Shown one piece after another: positions 28,282-37,518 of a stretch of 64,000 bases of DNA. The notes under the pieces are model-generated. The model ran no database searches. It was not told the DNA's origin and was given only the letters and a program-made list of their open reading frames with translations. This DNA is from Pseudomonas zanjanensis (GTDB taxonomy: Bacteria > Pseudomonadota > Gammaproteobacteria > Pseudomonadales > Pseudomonadaceae). Made by a program: the position numbers and the translations under genes. Each line of letters begins with the position of its first letter. The first letter of the stretch is position 1. The stretch is from contig NZ_JABWRB020000002.1 of assembly GCF_014268745.2 (NCBI RefSeq), forward strand, positions 124,001-188,000, written 5' to 3'.

Positions 28282-29289
28282 ATGGGTATTGATCTTCCGC
28301 TGATCTGGGCCGTGGTCATCATCTTCGGCATCATGATGTACGTGATCATGGACGGCTTCGACCTGGGGATTGGCATCCTCTTCCCCTTCGTCAAGGGCGA
28401 GCGCGACCGCGACGTGATGATGAACACCGTGGCGCCGGTCTGGGATGGTAACGAAACCTGGCTAGTGCTGGGCGGTGCCGGATTGTTCGGGGCGTTTCCG
28501 CTGGCCTATTCGGTGGTGCTTTCGGCCCTGTACCTGCCGTTGATCCTGATGCTCATCGGCCTGATCTTCCGCGGCGTGGCTTTTGAGTTCCGTTTCAAGG
28601 CCAAGGCTGAGAAGCGCCACCTCTGGGACAAAGCGTTCATTGGCGGTTCGCTGACGGCCACCTTCTTCCAGGGTGTGGCGCTGGGGGCGTTCATCGACGG
28701 TTTCGAGGTGGTCAATCGCCAGTTCGCCGGCGGCTCCCTGGACTGGTTCACGCCGTTCACGGTGTTCTGTGGCCTGGCGTTGATCGCGGCGTACGCGTTG
28801 CTCGGCTGCACGTGGCTGATCATGAAGACCGAGGGCAAGCTGCAAGAGCAGATGCATGACCTGGCCCGGCCGCTGGCGTTCGTGGTGCTGGCCGTGATCG
28901 GTATCGTCAGCATCTGGACGCCGCTGGCCCACGCCGACATTGCCGCCCGCTGGTTCACGTTGCCGAACCTGTTCTGGTTCCTGCCGGTGCCGATCCTGGT
29001 ATTGGTGACCATGTACGGGTTGTTCCGCGCGGTGGCCCGCAATGCCAACTACACGCCTTTCATCCTGACCCTGGTGCTGATTTTCCTCGGCTACAGCGGC
29101 CTGGGCATCAGCCTTTGGCCGAACATCGTGCCGCCGTCCATCTCGATCTGGGACGCCTCGTCACCGCCCCAGAGCCAAGGCTTCATGCTGGTGGGCACGC
29201 TGTTCATCATTCCGTTGATCCTGGTGTACACCTTCTGGAGCTACTACGTGTTCCGCGGCAAGGTGACCCATGACGACGGCTACCATTGA
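28282..29289 (+). CDS. cioB: Cyanide-insensitive bd-type quinol oxidase subunit II
   Basis: 335 residues, about eight or nine membrane helices. The start LPLIWAVVIIFGIMMYVIMD with DGFDLGIGILFPF and VWDGNETWLVLGG are the conserved CydB blocks. It forms the heterodimer with CioA in the inner membrane. It begins three bases after the cioA stop. Confidence 0.95.
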   Translation: MGIDLPLIWAVVIIFGIMMYVIMDGFDLGIGILFPFVKGERDRDVMMNTVAPVWDGNETWLVLGGAGLFGAFPLAYSVVLSALYLPLILMLIGLIFRGVAFEFRFKAKAEKRHLWDKAFIGGSLTATFFQGVALGAFIDGFEVVNRQFAGGSLDWFTPFTVFCGLALIAAYALLGCTWLIMKTEGKLQEQMHDLARPLAFVVLAVIGIVSIWTPLAHADIAARWFTLPNLFWFLPVPILVLVTMYGLFRAVARNANYTPFILTLVLIFLGYSGLGISLWPNIVPPSISIWDASSPPQSQGFMLVGTLFIIPLILVYTFWSYYVFRGKVTHDDGYH

Positions 29290-29299
29290 GGGCGTGAAC

Positions 29300-29464
29300 A
29301 TGGCCAAACCTGACTTGAAAGACATCGAGGCCGCCGAACGCAAGCCACTCTGGCAGCGGCTCGGCTGGCTGGCGCTGATCTGGGCTGGCAGCGTGCTGGC
29401 GTTGTTCATCGTCGCCAGTTTGATGCGGATGTTCATGAATGCCGCCGGGCTGACCACCCACTGA
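29300..29464 (+). CDS. DUF2474 small membrane protein of the bd oxidase operon
   Basis: 54 residues with one membrane helix (LGWLALIWAGSVLALFIVAS) after a charged N-terminus (KPLWQR). DUF2474 genes commonly close cioAB operons and are thought to be accessory small subunits like CydX. ATG 29300 has GAGGG seven bases upstream; an in-frame ATG at 29270 inside cioB is less likely. Confidence 0.8.
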   Translation: MAKPDLKDIEAAERKPLWQRLGWLALIWAGSVLALFIVASLMRMFMNAAGLTTH

Positions 29465-29470
29465 TTCTTC

Positions 29471-29495
29471 TGTGAGGGCAAGCTTTGCTCCCACA
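29471..29495. repeat. Single degenerate REP, family A-like
   Basis: TGTGAGGGCAAGCTTTGCTC and the following CCACA form one decayed hairpin between the bd oxidase operon and rlmG. No inverted partner is seen. Confidence 0.6.
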
Positions 29496-29504
29496 GGGCA
29501 ATCA

Positions 29505-30641
29505 TTATTTGCGGGCCTTGAGGATCACGAATTTCGGCGTGGCGGCCACTTGCTCGACGCCTCGGAACAACCGCGCCAGTTTGCTGTGGTAGCCCAGGTG
29601 CCGGTTGCCGACGATGTACAGCGCGCCGCCTACCACCAACGCTTCGCGAGCCTGCTGGAACATCCGCCAGGCGAGGAAATCGCCCACCACCTGCTGCTGG
29701 TGAAAGGGCGGGTTGCACAGCACCACATCCAATGACTGCGCCTCTTGTCCGGCCAGGCCATCACCGGCCCGGACGGTCACTTCGCGCTCGCCCAAGGCCG
29801 CGCGCCAGTTCTCGGCAGCCGATTGCACAGCCATGTACGACTCGTCCACCAAGGTGTAGTGGGCCTCGGGGTTTTGCAGGGCACTGGCGATGGCCAGCAC
29901 GCCATTGCCGCAGCCCAGGTCGGCGACCCGGGCCGTCCCGAGATTTTTTGGCAGATGGGGCAGGAACGCACGGGTGCCGATGTCCAGGCCTTCGCGACAG
30001 AACACGTTGGCGTGGTTGAGCAGTTCGATCTTTGGCTCGTCCAGCCGGTAGCGCGTGGGGTAGGGCGATACGGCCGGGGTACTGCCTGGTGGGGAGGCGG
30101 CTGGCGTGGCGATCAGCAGCCGCGCCTTTTTCACCGCCAGTGAGGCCTGCACCGGGCCGATGTAACGCTCCAGCAAATCGCCGGCGGCCCGGGGCAGGTG
30201 TTTGATCATCGCTCCGGCAATCACTTGGGCGCCCGGCGCCAATTGGCCTTGCAGGCGAATCAGTTGTTCCTCCAGCAGGGCCAGGGTTTTCGGTACTTTG
30301 ATCAGGACGCGATCGAACGGGCCGCTCAACGGCTCGCTGGCGGGCAACGTGGGCACCGCATCGAAGGGCCGGCCATTGCGCACCAGGTTTTTCTCCAGTG
30401 CCTGCAAAGCCAGGAAGGAATCACCGCTGCTGGTCACCAGGACGTTGCCGGCCAGGCTGGCCGCCAGGGCGCCGAAGCCGTCATTGAGCACCAGGACCCG
30501 AGTCTGCGCGACCGGTTGTTGTTCGGCCAGGTACGCGAGCAGGTATTCATCGGCCGCATCGAAGGCTTGCAGCGGTTCGTTCTGCTGTTCGGGTTGGCGG
30601 ATCAGGTCAAGTTGAGCGAAAGGGCTGTCAAGCAGGGGCAT
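29505..30641 (-). CDS. rlmG: 23S rRNA (guanine1835-N2)-methyltransferase RlmG
   Basis: 378 residues, the same length as E. coli RlmG. The duplicated methyltransferase layout is clear: an inactive N-terminal copy (ADEYLLAYLAE, VLVLNDGFGALAAS, VLIKVPKTLALLEEQL) and an active C-terminal one with VADLGCGNGVLAIAS for SAM and LCNPPFHQQ as the N2-guanine NPPF motif. It modifies the large subunit rRNA. No operon partner; convergent with the bd oxidase operon. Confidence 0.93.
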   Translation of the reverse strand: MPLLDSPFAQLDLIRQPEQQNEPLQAFDAADEYLLAYLAEQQPVAQTRVLVLNDGFGALAASLAGNVLVTSSGDSFLALQALEKNLVRNGRPFDAVPTLPASEPLSGPFDRVLIKVPKTLALLEEQLIRLQGQLAPGAQVIAGAMIKHLPRAAGDLLERYIGPVQASLAVKKARLLIATPAASPPGSTPAVSPYPTRYRLDEPKIELLNHANVFCREGLDIGTRAFLPHLPKNLGTARVADLGCGNGVLAIASALQNPEAHYTLVDESYMAVQSAAENWRAALGEREVTVRAGDGLAGQEAQSLDVVLCNPPFHQQQVVGDFLAWRMFQQAREALVVGGALYIVGNRHLGYHSKLARLFRGVEQVAATPKFVILKARK

Positions 30642-30823
30642 GGCTGGGGACTCTGGAGATCAACGAATGTCCCGCTGCCTGGAGGTAGGTGTCTGTGCGG
30701 GACCACCTGAATGAAAGGCGTCGCGTGCAAGCAGCGGCATCATTCAAGAGGGACCGCAAATGGTACGTTTTTTTGTTGCACATTACTCGCGGGTTTTTCA
30801 GCTCGGCAACGCCGGGCCAAGGG

Positions 30824-31537
30824 TTAGATCACATGGATCTGGGCGGCTTTGGCCACCGCTGAAATCTTATTGCTGACGTTCAGCTTTCGCATGCAACTGC
30901 ACACATGAAAATTCACGGTTCGTTCGGAAAGACAAAGGATCCTGCCCACTTCCGACGCCGTCTTGCCTTCGGCTGACCACCTCAACACTTCGATTTCTCT
31001 TGGCGACAAGTGACATTTGGGTTGGGCTGCGATGGCGTCCGCCAGTTTTTTGTTGGCCAGAGCATGCAGCTTTTGACTGGCGTAGATGGCGTAGCCGAGA
31101 TTGTCATAATGCTCCTCGATATCAATAGGACAATGGGTTCGTACAAGGCTGAACAGACTGCACTGGGCCCCTTGTTCGTCATGAACGGCCTGGGTCCAGC
31201 CGTACTTGAGTCCCAGCCGATTAAGTTCTCGCCATAACTTGGGGGCCTGAGCGAAAACAGTCTCATTCCACAAGATAGGGAGTGATGATTGATTGCAATG
31301 TGCTACTAGTGGATCGTTCGACGCATAACCGTTTTGTTCATAAAGCCTGTCCCATCCATAAGGGTAGTTATTCAGGTTTACCTTGCTGGTGTGTTTGTCG
31401 GGGCTTCCGATATAGGCTGCAAATGCACAGTATTCAAATCCTTGATTATTAAAGAAATTCAATACTAGACGATAGGCCGTCTGCAGGTCCTTTTCACAGG
31501 ATAACTTTTTCAGCAACAAGTCCTTCCACCTGTCCAT
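30824..31537 (-). CDS. LuxR-family quorum-sensing regulator (solo, QscR-like)
   Basis: 237 residues, the same length as QscR. The N-terminal autoinducer domain keeps all six residues usually needed for acyl-homoserine lactone binding: W62, Y66, D75, P76, W90 and G113. The C-terminal HTH is LSPREIEVLRWSAEGKTASE followed by VGRILCLSERTVNFHVCS. There is no luxI-type synthase in the window, so this is a LuxR solo here. The gene and its upstream region look more A/T-rich than the neighbours, which suggests later acquisition. It is divergent from fpr. Confidence 0.92.
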   Translation of the reverse strand: MDRWKDLLLKKLSCEKDLQTAYRLVLNFFNNQGFEYCAFAAYIGSPDKHTSKVNLNNYPYGWDRLYEQNGYASNDPLVAHCNQSSLPILWNETVFAQAPKLWRELNRLGLKYGWTQAVHDEQGAQCSLFSLVRTHCPIDIEEHYDNLGYAIYASQKLHALANKKLADAIAAQPKCHLSPREIEVLRWSAEGKTASEVGRILCLSERTVNFHVCSCMRKLNVSNKISAVAKAAQIHVI

Positions 31538-31818
31538 CGCTTTCTCCTGGGTTTGATTCGTCCGTGCGGATCCAATCCATGATGCGAATTTTTAGTGTAG
31601 GACTATTCCCTAACTTTGGAGTGAGATTTTTTAACTAGCTTACAAAATTGTAATGTGATCTTTCTGTAGATTTGTTTCTTTTGCAGTGTCTCTAACTTTG
31701 TACAGTTTTGGTAAAAGTTATAAGTTGGTGAGTGCAGCAAAGTGCTATCACTCGCCCGTCGGTGGTGAAAAGGTTCACTTTGCGGGACACTGCACGTCTT
31801 GTCTCATAGGAGTGGCCC
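31538..31818. promoter_or_regulatory. A/T-rich divergent region between the LuxR solo and fpr
   Basis: 281 bp without a gene. It is visibly poorer in G and C than the surroundings and contains the direct repeat CTAACTTTG at about 31612 and 31691. I do not see a convincing lux box. AGGAG just before 31819 is the fpr ribosome site. Confidence 0.5.
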
Positions 31819-32595
31819 ATGACCGACAGCGCAGAGAAGTTCACCCGCCAGACCCTGCTCGATGTCCAGCCGTTGACGTCTCATTTGTTTACCTTGCGCA
31901 CGACCCGGGATCGCGGCTTTCGCTTCCGGGCGGGCCAGTTTGCCCGGTTGGGTGTCGCCAAGGCCGACGGCACCACCGTCTGGCGGGCGTACTCCATGGT
32001 GTCGTCGCCGTTCGACGAGTTCCTCGAATTCTTTTCCATCGTAGTCCCCGATGGCGAATTCACCAGCGAACTCAGCCGTTTGCAACCGGGCGATGAATTG
32101 TTGGTGGATCGCCAGGCTTTTGGCTACCTGACGCTTGACCGTTTCGTCGATGGTCGGGATTTGTGGTTGCTGTCCACGGGGACGGGCGTGGCGCCGTTTC
32201 TTTCGATCCTCCAGGATTTCGAGGTCTGGGAAAAATTCGAGCGGATCATCCTGGTCTACAGCGTGCGCGAGGCACGGGAGCTGGCCTATCAGGAGCTCAT
32301 CAAGGAACTGCCTCAGCGTGACTACTTGGCCGAGTACGCTCACAAGTTTCGTTTCGTAGCGACCATCACCCGTGAGCAGCATCCGGGAGCGCTCAACGGG
32401 CGGATTACTACGCTGATCGAAAATGGCGAGTTGGAGCGCGCGGCCGGCGTAGCGCTGACGCCGGAGCATTCACGGGTGATGCTATGCGGCAACCCGCAAA
32501 TGATCGACGACACGCGCAAGCTGCTCAAGACCAGGGGCCTGCAACTGAGCCTGACCCGTCGTCCGGGCCAGGTGGCGGTGGAAAACTACTGGTAG
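31819..32595 (+). CDS. fpr: Ferredoxin/flavodoxin-NADP+ reductase
   Basis: 258 residues of the subclass I bacterial FNR type. RAYSMVSSPFDEFLEFF is the FAD-binding RxYS motif, LLSTGTGVAPFLSIL the NADP pyrophosphate loop and MLCGNPQMIDDTRKLL the CGxP motif; the tail VENYW ends in an aromatic residue near the flavin. It moves electrons between NADPH and ferredoxin or flavodoxin and is usually linked to oxidative stress and iron metabolism. It converges with mscL. Confidence 0.93.
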   Translation: MTDSAEKFTRQTLLDVQPLTSHLFTLRTTRDRGFRFRAGQFARLGVAKADGTTVWRAYSMVSSPFDEFLEFFSIVVPDGEFTSELSRLQPGDELLVDRQAFGYLTLDRFVDGRDLWLLSTGTGVAPFLSILQDFEVWEKFERIILVYSVREARELAYQELIKELPQRDYLAEYAHKFRFVATITREQHPGALNGRITTLIENGELERAAGVALTPEHSRVMLCGNPQMIDDTRKLLKTRGLQLSLTRRPGQVAVENYW

Positions 32596-32597
32596 GC

Positions 32598-33011
32598 TCA
32601 GGGCCGCTCGTTCTGAGCCTTGAGCAGATCGCGGATCTCACTCAGCAGCAGCTCTTCCTTGGTCGGGACCGGCGGGGCGCTGGGAGCCACGGCCTCTTCA
32701 CGCTTAAGGCGGTTGATGGCCTTGACGCCCATGAAGATGGCGAACGCGACGATGATGAAGTCAATGGTGCTCTGGATGAATTTACCGTAGGCCAGTACCA
32801 CCGCAGGCGCATCACCCTGGGCGGCCTTGAGGGTGATGGCCAGGTCACTGAAGTCCACGCCACCGATCAACAGGCCAATTGGCGGCATGACCACGTCGCC
32901 AACGAATGACGAAACGATTTTGCCAAAAGCGGCCCCGATGATGATCCCGACGGCCATGTCGACGACATTGCCTTTGACCGCGAAGGCCTTGAACTCGCTT
33001 AGCACGCCCAT
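32598..33011 (-). CDS. mscL: Large-conductance mechanosensitive channel
   Basis: 137 residues. The N-terminal amphipathic helix and TM1 read FKAFAVKGNVVDMAVGIIIG, with AAFGKIVSSFVGDVVMPPIG after it, and TM2 is STIDFIIVAFAIFMGVKAIN; the charged tail contains the helical bundle (EELLLSEIRDLLK). It forms a homopentamer in the inner membrane that opens under osmotic downshock. Stop-to-stop distance to fpr is two bases. Confidence 0.96.
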   Translation of the reverse strand: MGVLSEFKAFAVKGNVVDMAVGIIIGAAFGKIVSSFVGDVVMPPIGLLIGGVDFSDLAITLKAAQGDAPAVVLAYGKFIQSTIDFIIVAFAIFMGVKAINRLKREEAVAPSAPPVPTKEELLLSEIRDLLKAQNERP

Positions 33012-33292
33012 GAGTTATTCCTTGTGACAGATGAAAGATGAGTGGCAGTGTAAGTCAGCCCAACGGGTCTTGCTCGAAACGCTTGCTTACAAAGCTTCCG
33101 TTATCGACCTGAGCGGGGAGGAAAAGTTTACAAAGTGCCATCAATCGCGCGCGATACGCGGTTTCAGGCCCGAGCCCTATAACGTTTTTTCTATCGGCAC
33201 GGTACGGCATTTCTATTTAGGTTTTCTTTTTTCCGGCACTAGCCTCTGGATGGCGCACATGGATGCGCTCTATAACATCAGAGGAACATGCT

Positions 33293-34834
33293 ATGAACAC
33301 TTCCCTTGGCCACGGGGCTTATTCCCATCGCCGCGCTTTTTTTGTGCTGACCGCGAGCCTTCTATCCTTGTCTGTCAATGCGGCCACCCTGACCCGGGAC
33401 AACGGTGCGGCGGTCGGTGATAACCAGAATTCGCAAACGGCGGGTCCCAACGGTCCGACCCTGCTGCAAGACGTGCAGTTGATCCAGAAGCTCCAACGCT
33501 TCGACCGTGAACGCATCCCCGAGCGCGTGGTGCATGCCCGCGGTACCGGTGCCCACGGCACCTTCACGGTGTCCGACGACCTCAGCGACTTGACCAAGGC
33601 CAAGGTGTTCGCCGCAGGCCAGGTGACCCCGGTGTTCGTGCGGTTTTCGGCCGTGGTGCACGGTAATCATTCACCGGAAACCCTGCGCGACCCCCGTGGC
33701 TTCGCCACGAAGTTCTACACCGCCGACGGTAACTGGGACTTGGTGGGCAACAACTTCCCGACCTTTTTCATTCGTGATGCCATCAAGTTTCCAGACATGG
33801 TTCATGCCTTCAAACCCGACCCGCGGACCAACCTGGATGATGATTCGCGCCGGTTCGACTTCTTCTCCCATGTTCCAGAATCGACCCGCACCCTGACCGA
33901 GTTGTATTCCAACTCCGGGACACCGGCCAGTTACCGCGAGATGGACGGCAATGGTGTACATGCCTACAAATTGGTTAACGCCAAGGGTGAAGTTCACTAC
34001 GTGAAGTTTCATTGGAAAAGTTTGCAGGGGTTGAAAAACCTCGATCCGAAAGAAGTTGTGAAAGTTCAGGGTCAAGATTACAGCCATATGACAAATGATC
34101 TGGTGACTCATATTAATAAGGGCGACTTCCCGAAGTGGGACTTGTACGTCCAGGTACTGAACCCACAGGACCTTGCCAAGTTTGACTTCGACCCACTCGA
34201 TGCGACCAAGATCTGGCCGGGCGTGCCTGAGCGAAAAGTCGGGCAAATGGTCTTGAACCGTAATCCGGCGAATGTCTTCCAGGAAACCGAGCAGGTGGCC
34301 ATGGCGCCGGCCAATCTGGTGCCGGGCATCGAGCCTTCCGAGGACCGTTTGCTTCAGGGACGGGTGTTTTCCTACGCCGACACACAGATGTACCGGATAG
34401 GCGCCAATGCCCTGCAATTGCCGATCAACGCCCCCAAGGTGGCGGTGAACAACGGCAACCAGGACGGCGCGATGAACCCGGGCAGCACCAGCACCGGCGT
34501 GAACTACCAACCGAGCCGCCTGACGCCTCGCGACGAACCGCAAGCGGCACGCTACAGCCAGGCCGCGCTGAGCGGCAGCACCCAGCAGGCGAAGATCCAG
34601 CGCGAGCAGAACTTCAAGCAGGCCGGTGATCTGTATCGTTCGTTCAACAAGAAAGAGCGTGATGACTTGATCGAAAGCTTTGGTGGCTCGCTGGCGACCA
34701 CCGATGACGAGAGCAAGCACATCATCCTGTCGTTCCTCTACAAGGCCGATCCTGAATACGGCACTGGCGTGGCCCGTGTTGCCAAAGGCGACCTGGCCCG
34801 GGTCAAGGCGCTGGCGGAAAAACTGAGCGACTGA
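33293..34834 (+). CDS. katB: Periplasmic/secreted monofunctional catalase KatB
   Basis: 513 residues, the same as P. aeruginosa KatB. A signal peptide precedes cleavage near SLSVNA (residue 30). The distal haem His is H81 in ERVVHARGTGAHGTF, the Asn lies in VGNNFPTFFIRDA, and the proximal Tyr in RVFSYADTQMYRIG. It breaks hydrogen peroxide down in or near the periplasm. ATG 33293 is supported by AGAGGA; an open frame starting at 33263 is longer but lacks the signal-peptide start. katB is followed by ankB as in PAO1, and OxyR control is likely from that parallel. Confidence 0.95.
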   Translation: MNTSLGHGAYSHRRAFFVLTASLLSLSVNAATLTRDNGAAVGDNQNSQTAGPNGPTLLQDVQLIQKLQRFDRERIPERVVHARGTGAHGTFTVSDDLSDLTKAKVFAAGQVTPVFVRFSAVVHGNHSPETLRDPRGFATKFYTADGNWDLVGNNFPTFFIRDAIKFPDMVHAFKPDPRTNLDDDSRRFDFFSHVPESTRTLTELYSNSGTPASYREMDGNGVHAYKLVNAKGEVHYVKFHWKSLQGLKNLDPKEVVKVQGQDYSHMTNDLVTHINKGDFPKWDLYVQVLNPQDLAKFDFDPLDATKIWPGVPERKVGQMVLNRNPANVFQETEQVAMAPANLVPGIEPSEDRLLQGRVFSYADTQMYRIGANALQLPINAPKVAVNNGNQDGAMNPGSTSTGVNYQPSRLTPRDEPQAARYSQAALSGSTQQAKIQREQNFKQAGDLYRSFNKKERDDLIESFGGSLATTDDESKHIILSFLYKADPEYGTGVARVAKGDLARVKALAEKLSD

Positions 34835-34858
34835 TCCACAGTCAGGCAGGTGCATGAC

Positions 34859-34943
34859 CTGTGGGAGCAAAGCTTGCTCGCGAAGCGGCGTTGGGTCTGG
34901 AATCAGACCGAGTCGTTTGCATCGCGGGCAAGCCTTGCTCCCA
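34859..34943. repeat. Degenerate REP pair, family A-like
   Basis: Inverted imperfect copies (TGTGGGAGCAAAGCTTGCTC opposite GCAAGCCTTGCTCCCACA) between katB and ankB. They could act as a partial terminator or mRNA stabiliser between the two genes. Confidence 0.75.
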
Positions 34944-34993
34944 CAGCCTGGCTACAACAGTCATGCCCACGGTCATATGCCAGAGGAGACGTC

Positions 34994-35545
34994 ATGATGG
35001 GTAAATTGCTTTTATCGATGCTTGTGGCCTGGTCAGTGAATGTACTGGCCGATCAACCAATAGCCACCGAACCGGCGGCGGTGCAGGAGCAACTGCAAAG
35101 TTACTATTTCGACGCCGCTCGCCGAGGCGACGTGCCGATGCTCGATACGTTTATCGAAGCCGGTTACTCGCTGGATACCCGGGATGAGAAGGGCTACACC
35201 GCGCTGATTCTGGCGGCCTACCACGGCCACGGTCCGGCGGTGGAGCGGTTGCTGGCCGCGGGGGCCGATGCCTGTGCCCAGGACAAGCGTGGCAATACCG
35301 CACTGATGGGCGCCATTTTTAAAGGCGAAGTGCAGATTGCGCGTCGTTTATTGTCCACCGACTGCAGCCCGGACCAACGCAATGGCGCGGGGCAGACCGC
35401 CGCGATGTATGCCGGCCTGTTCAAGCGTGGCGAGTTGCTCGATGCCTTGAAGGCCAAGGGCGCCGACCTGGAGGCCAGGGATCCGTTGGGCAATACCGCG
35501 ACGAATCTGGCCAACGGTGAAATCAGAATGCCGGCCCCGCAATAA
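34994..35545 (+). CDS. ankB: Periplasmic ankyrin-repeat protein AnkB
   Basis: 183 residues with a signal peptide (KLLLSMLVAWSVNVLA) and four ankyrin-type repeats (ARRGDVPMLDTFIEAG, KGYTALILAAYHGHGPA, RGNTALMGAIFKGEVQ, AGQTAAMYAGLFKRGE). In P. aeruginosa AnkB lies downstream of katB and is needed for full KatB activity, probably by stabilising the exported catalase. GAGGAG precedes ATG 34994. Confidence 0.92.
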   Translation: MMGKLLLSMLVAWSVNVLADQPIATEPAAVQEQLQSYYFDAARRGDVPMLDTFIEAGYSLDTRDEKGYTALILAAYHGHGPAVERLLAAGADACAQDKRGNTALMGAIFKGEVQIARRLLSTDCSPDQRNGAGQTAAMYAGLFKRGELLDALKAKGADLEARDPLGNTATNLANGEIRMPAPQ

Positions 35546-35586
35546 AGCCCGACTGCTATCATCGCGGTTTTTACCCCGGAGTTGAG

Positions 35587-36954
35587 ATGGCCAAGGCAAA
35601 GCGCATGTACGGCTGCACCGAGTGCGGCTCGACCTTCCCCAAGTGGGCCGGCCAATGCAGTGAATGCGGAGCCTGGAACACCCTGACCGAAACCATGGTG
35701 GAAAGCGGCGGCGCGGCGGCTCCTACCGGGCGCACGGGCTGGGCCGGCCAACAGGCGCAGATCAAGACCCTGGCCGAAGTCAGCGTTGAAGAAATCCCGC
35801 GTTTCTCCACCGCGTCCGGTGAGTTGGACCGGGTGCTGGGGGGCGGCTTGGTGGACGGCTCGGTGGTGCTGATCGGTGGCGATCCGGGCATTGGTAAATC
35901 CACCATCCTGTTGCAAACCTTGTGCAACCTCGCCACGCGCATGCCGGCGTTGTACGTTACGGGCGAAGAGTCCCAGCAACAGGTTGCCATGCGCGCCCGG
36001 CGCCTGGGCTTGCCCCAGGACCAGTTGCGGGTCATGACCGAGACCTGCATCGAAACCATCATCGCCACGGCGCGCCTGGAAAAACCCAAGGTGATGGTGA
36101 TCGACTCGATCCAGACCATTTTCACCGAACAACTGCAGTCGGCCCCGGGCGGCGTATCGCAAGTGCGTGAAAGCGCGGCGTTGCTGGTGCGCTACGCCAA
36201 GCAGAGCGGCACGGCGATTTTCCTGGTGGGCCACGTCACCAAGGAAGGTGCGTTGGCGGGACCGCGGGTGTTGGAGCACATGGTCGACACCGTGTTGTAT
36301 TTCGAAGGCGAATCCGATGGGCGCCTGCGTTTGCTACGGGCGGTGAAGAATCGCTTTGGCGCGGTCAACGAACTGGGGGTGTTCGGCATGACCGACAGGG
36401 GCCTGAAAGAAGTCTCGAACCCGTCGGCGATCTTTCTGACACGTGCCCAGGAAGAAGTCCCCGGTAGCGTGGTCATGGCAACGTGGGAAGGGACCCGGCC
36501 GATGTTGGTCGAGGTGCAGGCGCTGGTGGACGACAGTCACTTGGCGAACCCACGACGGGTCACCCTGGGCCTGGATCAGAACCGGCTGGCCATGCTGCTG
36601 GCGGTGTTGCATCGACACGGTGGGATCCCGACACACGATCAGGACGTGTTCCTCAACGTCGTGGGCGGGGTCAAGGTGCTGGAGACCGCATCCGACCTGG
36701 CGTTGATGGCGGCGGTGATGTCCAGCCTGCGCAACCGGCCGCTGCCCCATGATCTGTTGGTGTTTGGTGAAGTCGGGTTGTCGGGGGAAGTGCGACCGGT
36801 GCCCAGCGGGCAGGAGCGGCTCAAGGAAGCCGCCAAGCATGGCTTCAAACGCGCCATCGTGCCCAAGGGGAACGCGCCGAAGGAAGCGCCGGCGGGGTTG
36901 CAGATCATTGCGGTGACACGCCTGGAACAGGCGTTGGATGCGTTGTTCGAATAA
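35587..36954 (+). CDS. radA: DNA repair protein RadA
   Basis: 455 residues. N-terminal zinc finger YGCTECGSTFPKWAGQCSEC, Walker A GGDPGIGKSTI, the RadA motif KNRFGAVNELG, and a C-terminal Lon-like domain (GEVGLSGEVRPVPSG). RadA is a RecA-like helicase that helps branch migration in recombination. It lies 41 bp after ankB and starts its own conserved block with the PilZ gene downstream. Confidence 0.97.
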   Translation: MAKAKRMYGCTECGSTFPKWAGQCSECGAWNTLTETMVESGGAAAPTGRTGWAGQQAQIKTLAEVSVEEIPRFSTASGELDRVLGGGLVDGSVVLIGGDPGIGKSTILLQTLCNLATRMPALYVTGEESQQQVAMRARRLGLPQDQLRVMTETCIETIIATARLEKPKVMVIDSIQTIFTEQLQSAPGGVSQVRESAALLVRYAKQSGTAIFLVGHVTKEGALAGPRVLEHMVDTVLYFEGESDGRLRLLRAVKNRFGAVNELGVFGMTDRGLKEVSNPSAIFLTRAQEEVPGSVVMATWEGTRPMLVEVQALVDDSHLANPRRVTLGLDQNRLAMLLAVLHRHGGIPTHDQDVFLNVVGGVKVLETASDLALMAAVMSSLRNRPLPHDLLVFGEVGLSGEVRPVPSGQERLKEAAKHGFKRAIVPKGNAPKEAPAGLQIIAVTRLEQALDALFE

Positions 36955-36977
36955 TGTCGAGGCGGATGCAGGCCTCC

Positions 36978-37108
36978 GTGGCGAGGGAGCTTGCTCCCGC
37001 TGGGGTGCGCAGCAGCCCCTCAAATATGCATTGCGATGTGTCAGGTTGGTGGAGTCGCTGCTTTTGGGGCTGCTACGCAGCCCAGCGGGAGCAAGCTCCC
37101 TCGCCACG
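36978..37108. repeat. REP pair, family B (inverted, wide spacing)
   Basis: Inverted family B copies about 85 bp apart in the convergent space between radA and the PilZ gene. Confidence 0.85.
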
Positions 37109-37161
37109 GGGGATCGTGCACAGGGCGGGGGCTGTGCACACGGGGGCTGCGGCGGGGCTTT

Positions 37162-37518
37162 TCAAATATGGATCAAAGCCTTGAACTCCCGCTCCAGCTC
37201 CTTAGGGTCGCCCAGGTTCAGCTCTATCAACCGGCGTAAATGTGCGATGGAAGCCAGGTCGATATGTTCGCAGACGAAGCCCAGGTGACCATGGTCATCA
37301 TGGGCCAACCGAACTTCCATTTTGATCTCCGCGTCAGGGCTCAAATGGATATCGGCCATGAAGGGTTGGTCGGGATCGCCAAGCCAGGGTTCGGGTTTTG
37401 TGATCAGCAGCCCCTTGAGGGATAAATCCAATAACTCCACCGGCCAGATAAACGGGCCCTGGCTCAGTTCGGTCCTGGCATGGAATTCAACTCGTACGAA
37501 GCGGCGACGTTCGCTCAT
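37162..37518 (-). CDS. mapZ: PilZ-domain c-di-GMP receptor, MapZ-like (PA4608 homologue)
   Basis: 118 residues forming a single PilZ domain. The c-di-GMP motifs are intact: RxxxR in ERRRFVRVEF and DxSxxG in LLDLSLKGLL. Length, the HLRRLIELNLGD segment near the end and the position beside radA match P. aeruginosa PA4608/MapZ as I recall it, a protein that binds the chemotaxis methyltransferase CheR1 when loaded with c-di-GMP. ATG 37518 (MSERRRFVR) is chosen over an upstream ATG at 37542. Confidence 0.88.
   Translation of the reverse strand: MSERRRFVRVEFHARTELSQGPFIWPVELLDLSLKGLLITKPEPWLGDPDQPFMADIHLSPDAEIKMEVRLAHDDHGHLGFVCEHIDLASIAHLRRLIELNLGDPKELEREFKALIHI

Noticed and set aside
33031..33420. 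Open frame of 129 codons across the katB start
   Set aside because: Overlaps the katB signal peptide in another frame and has no ribosome site; the region is better read as the katB upstream region.
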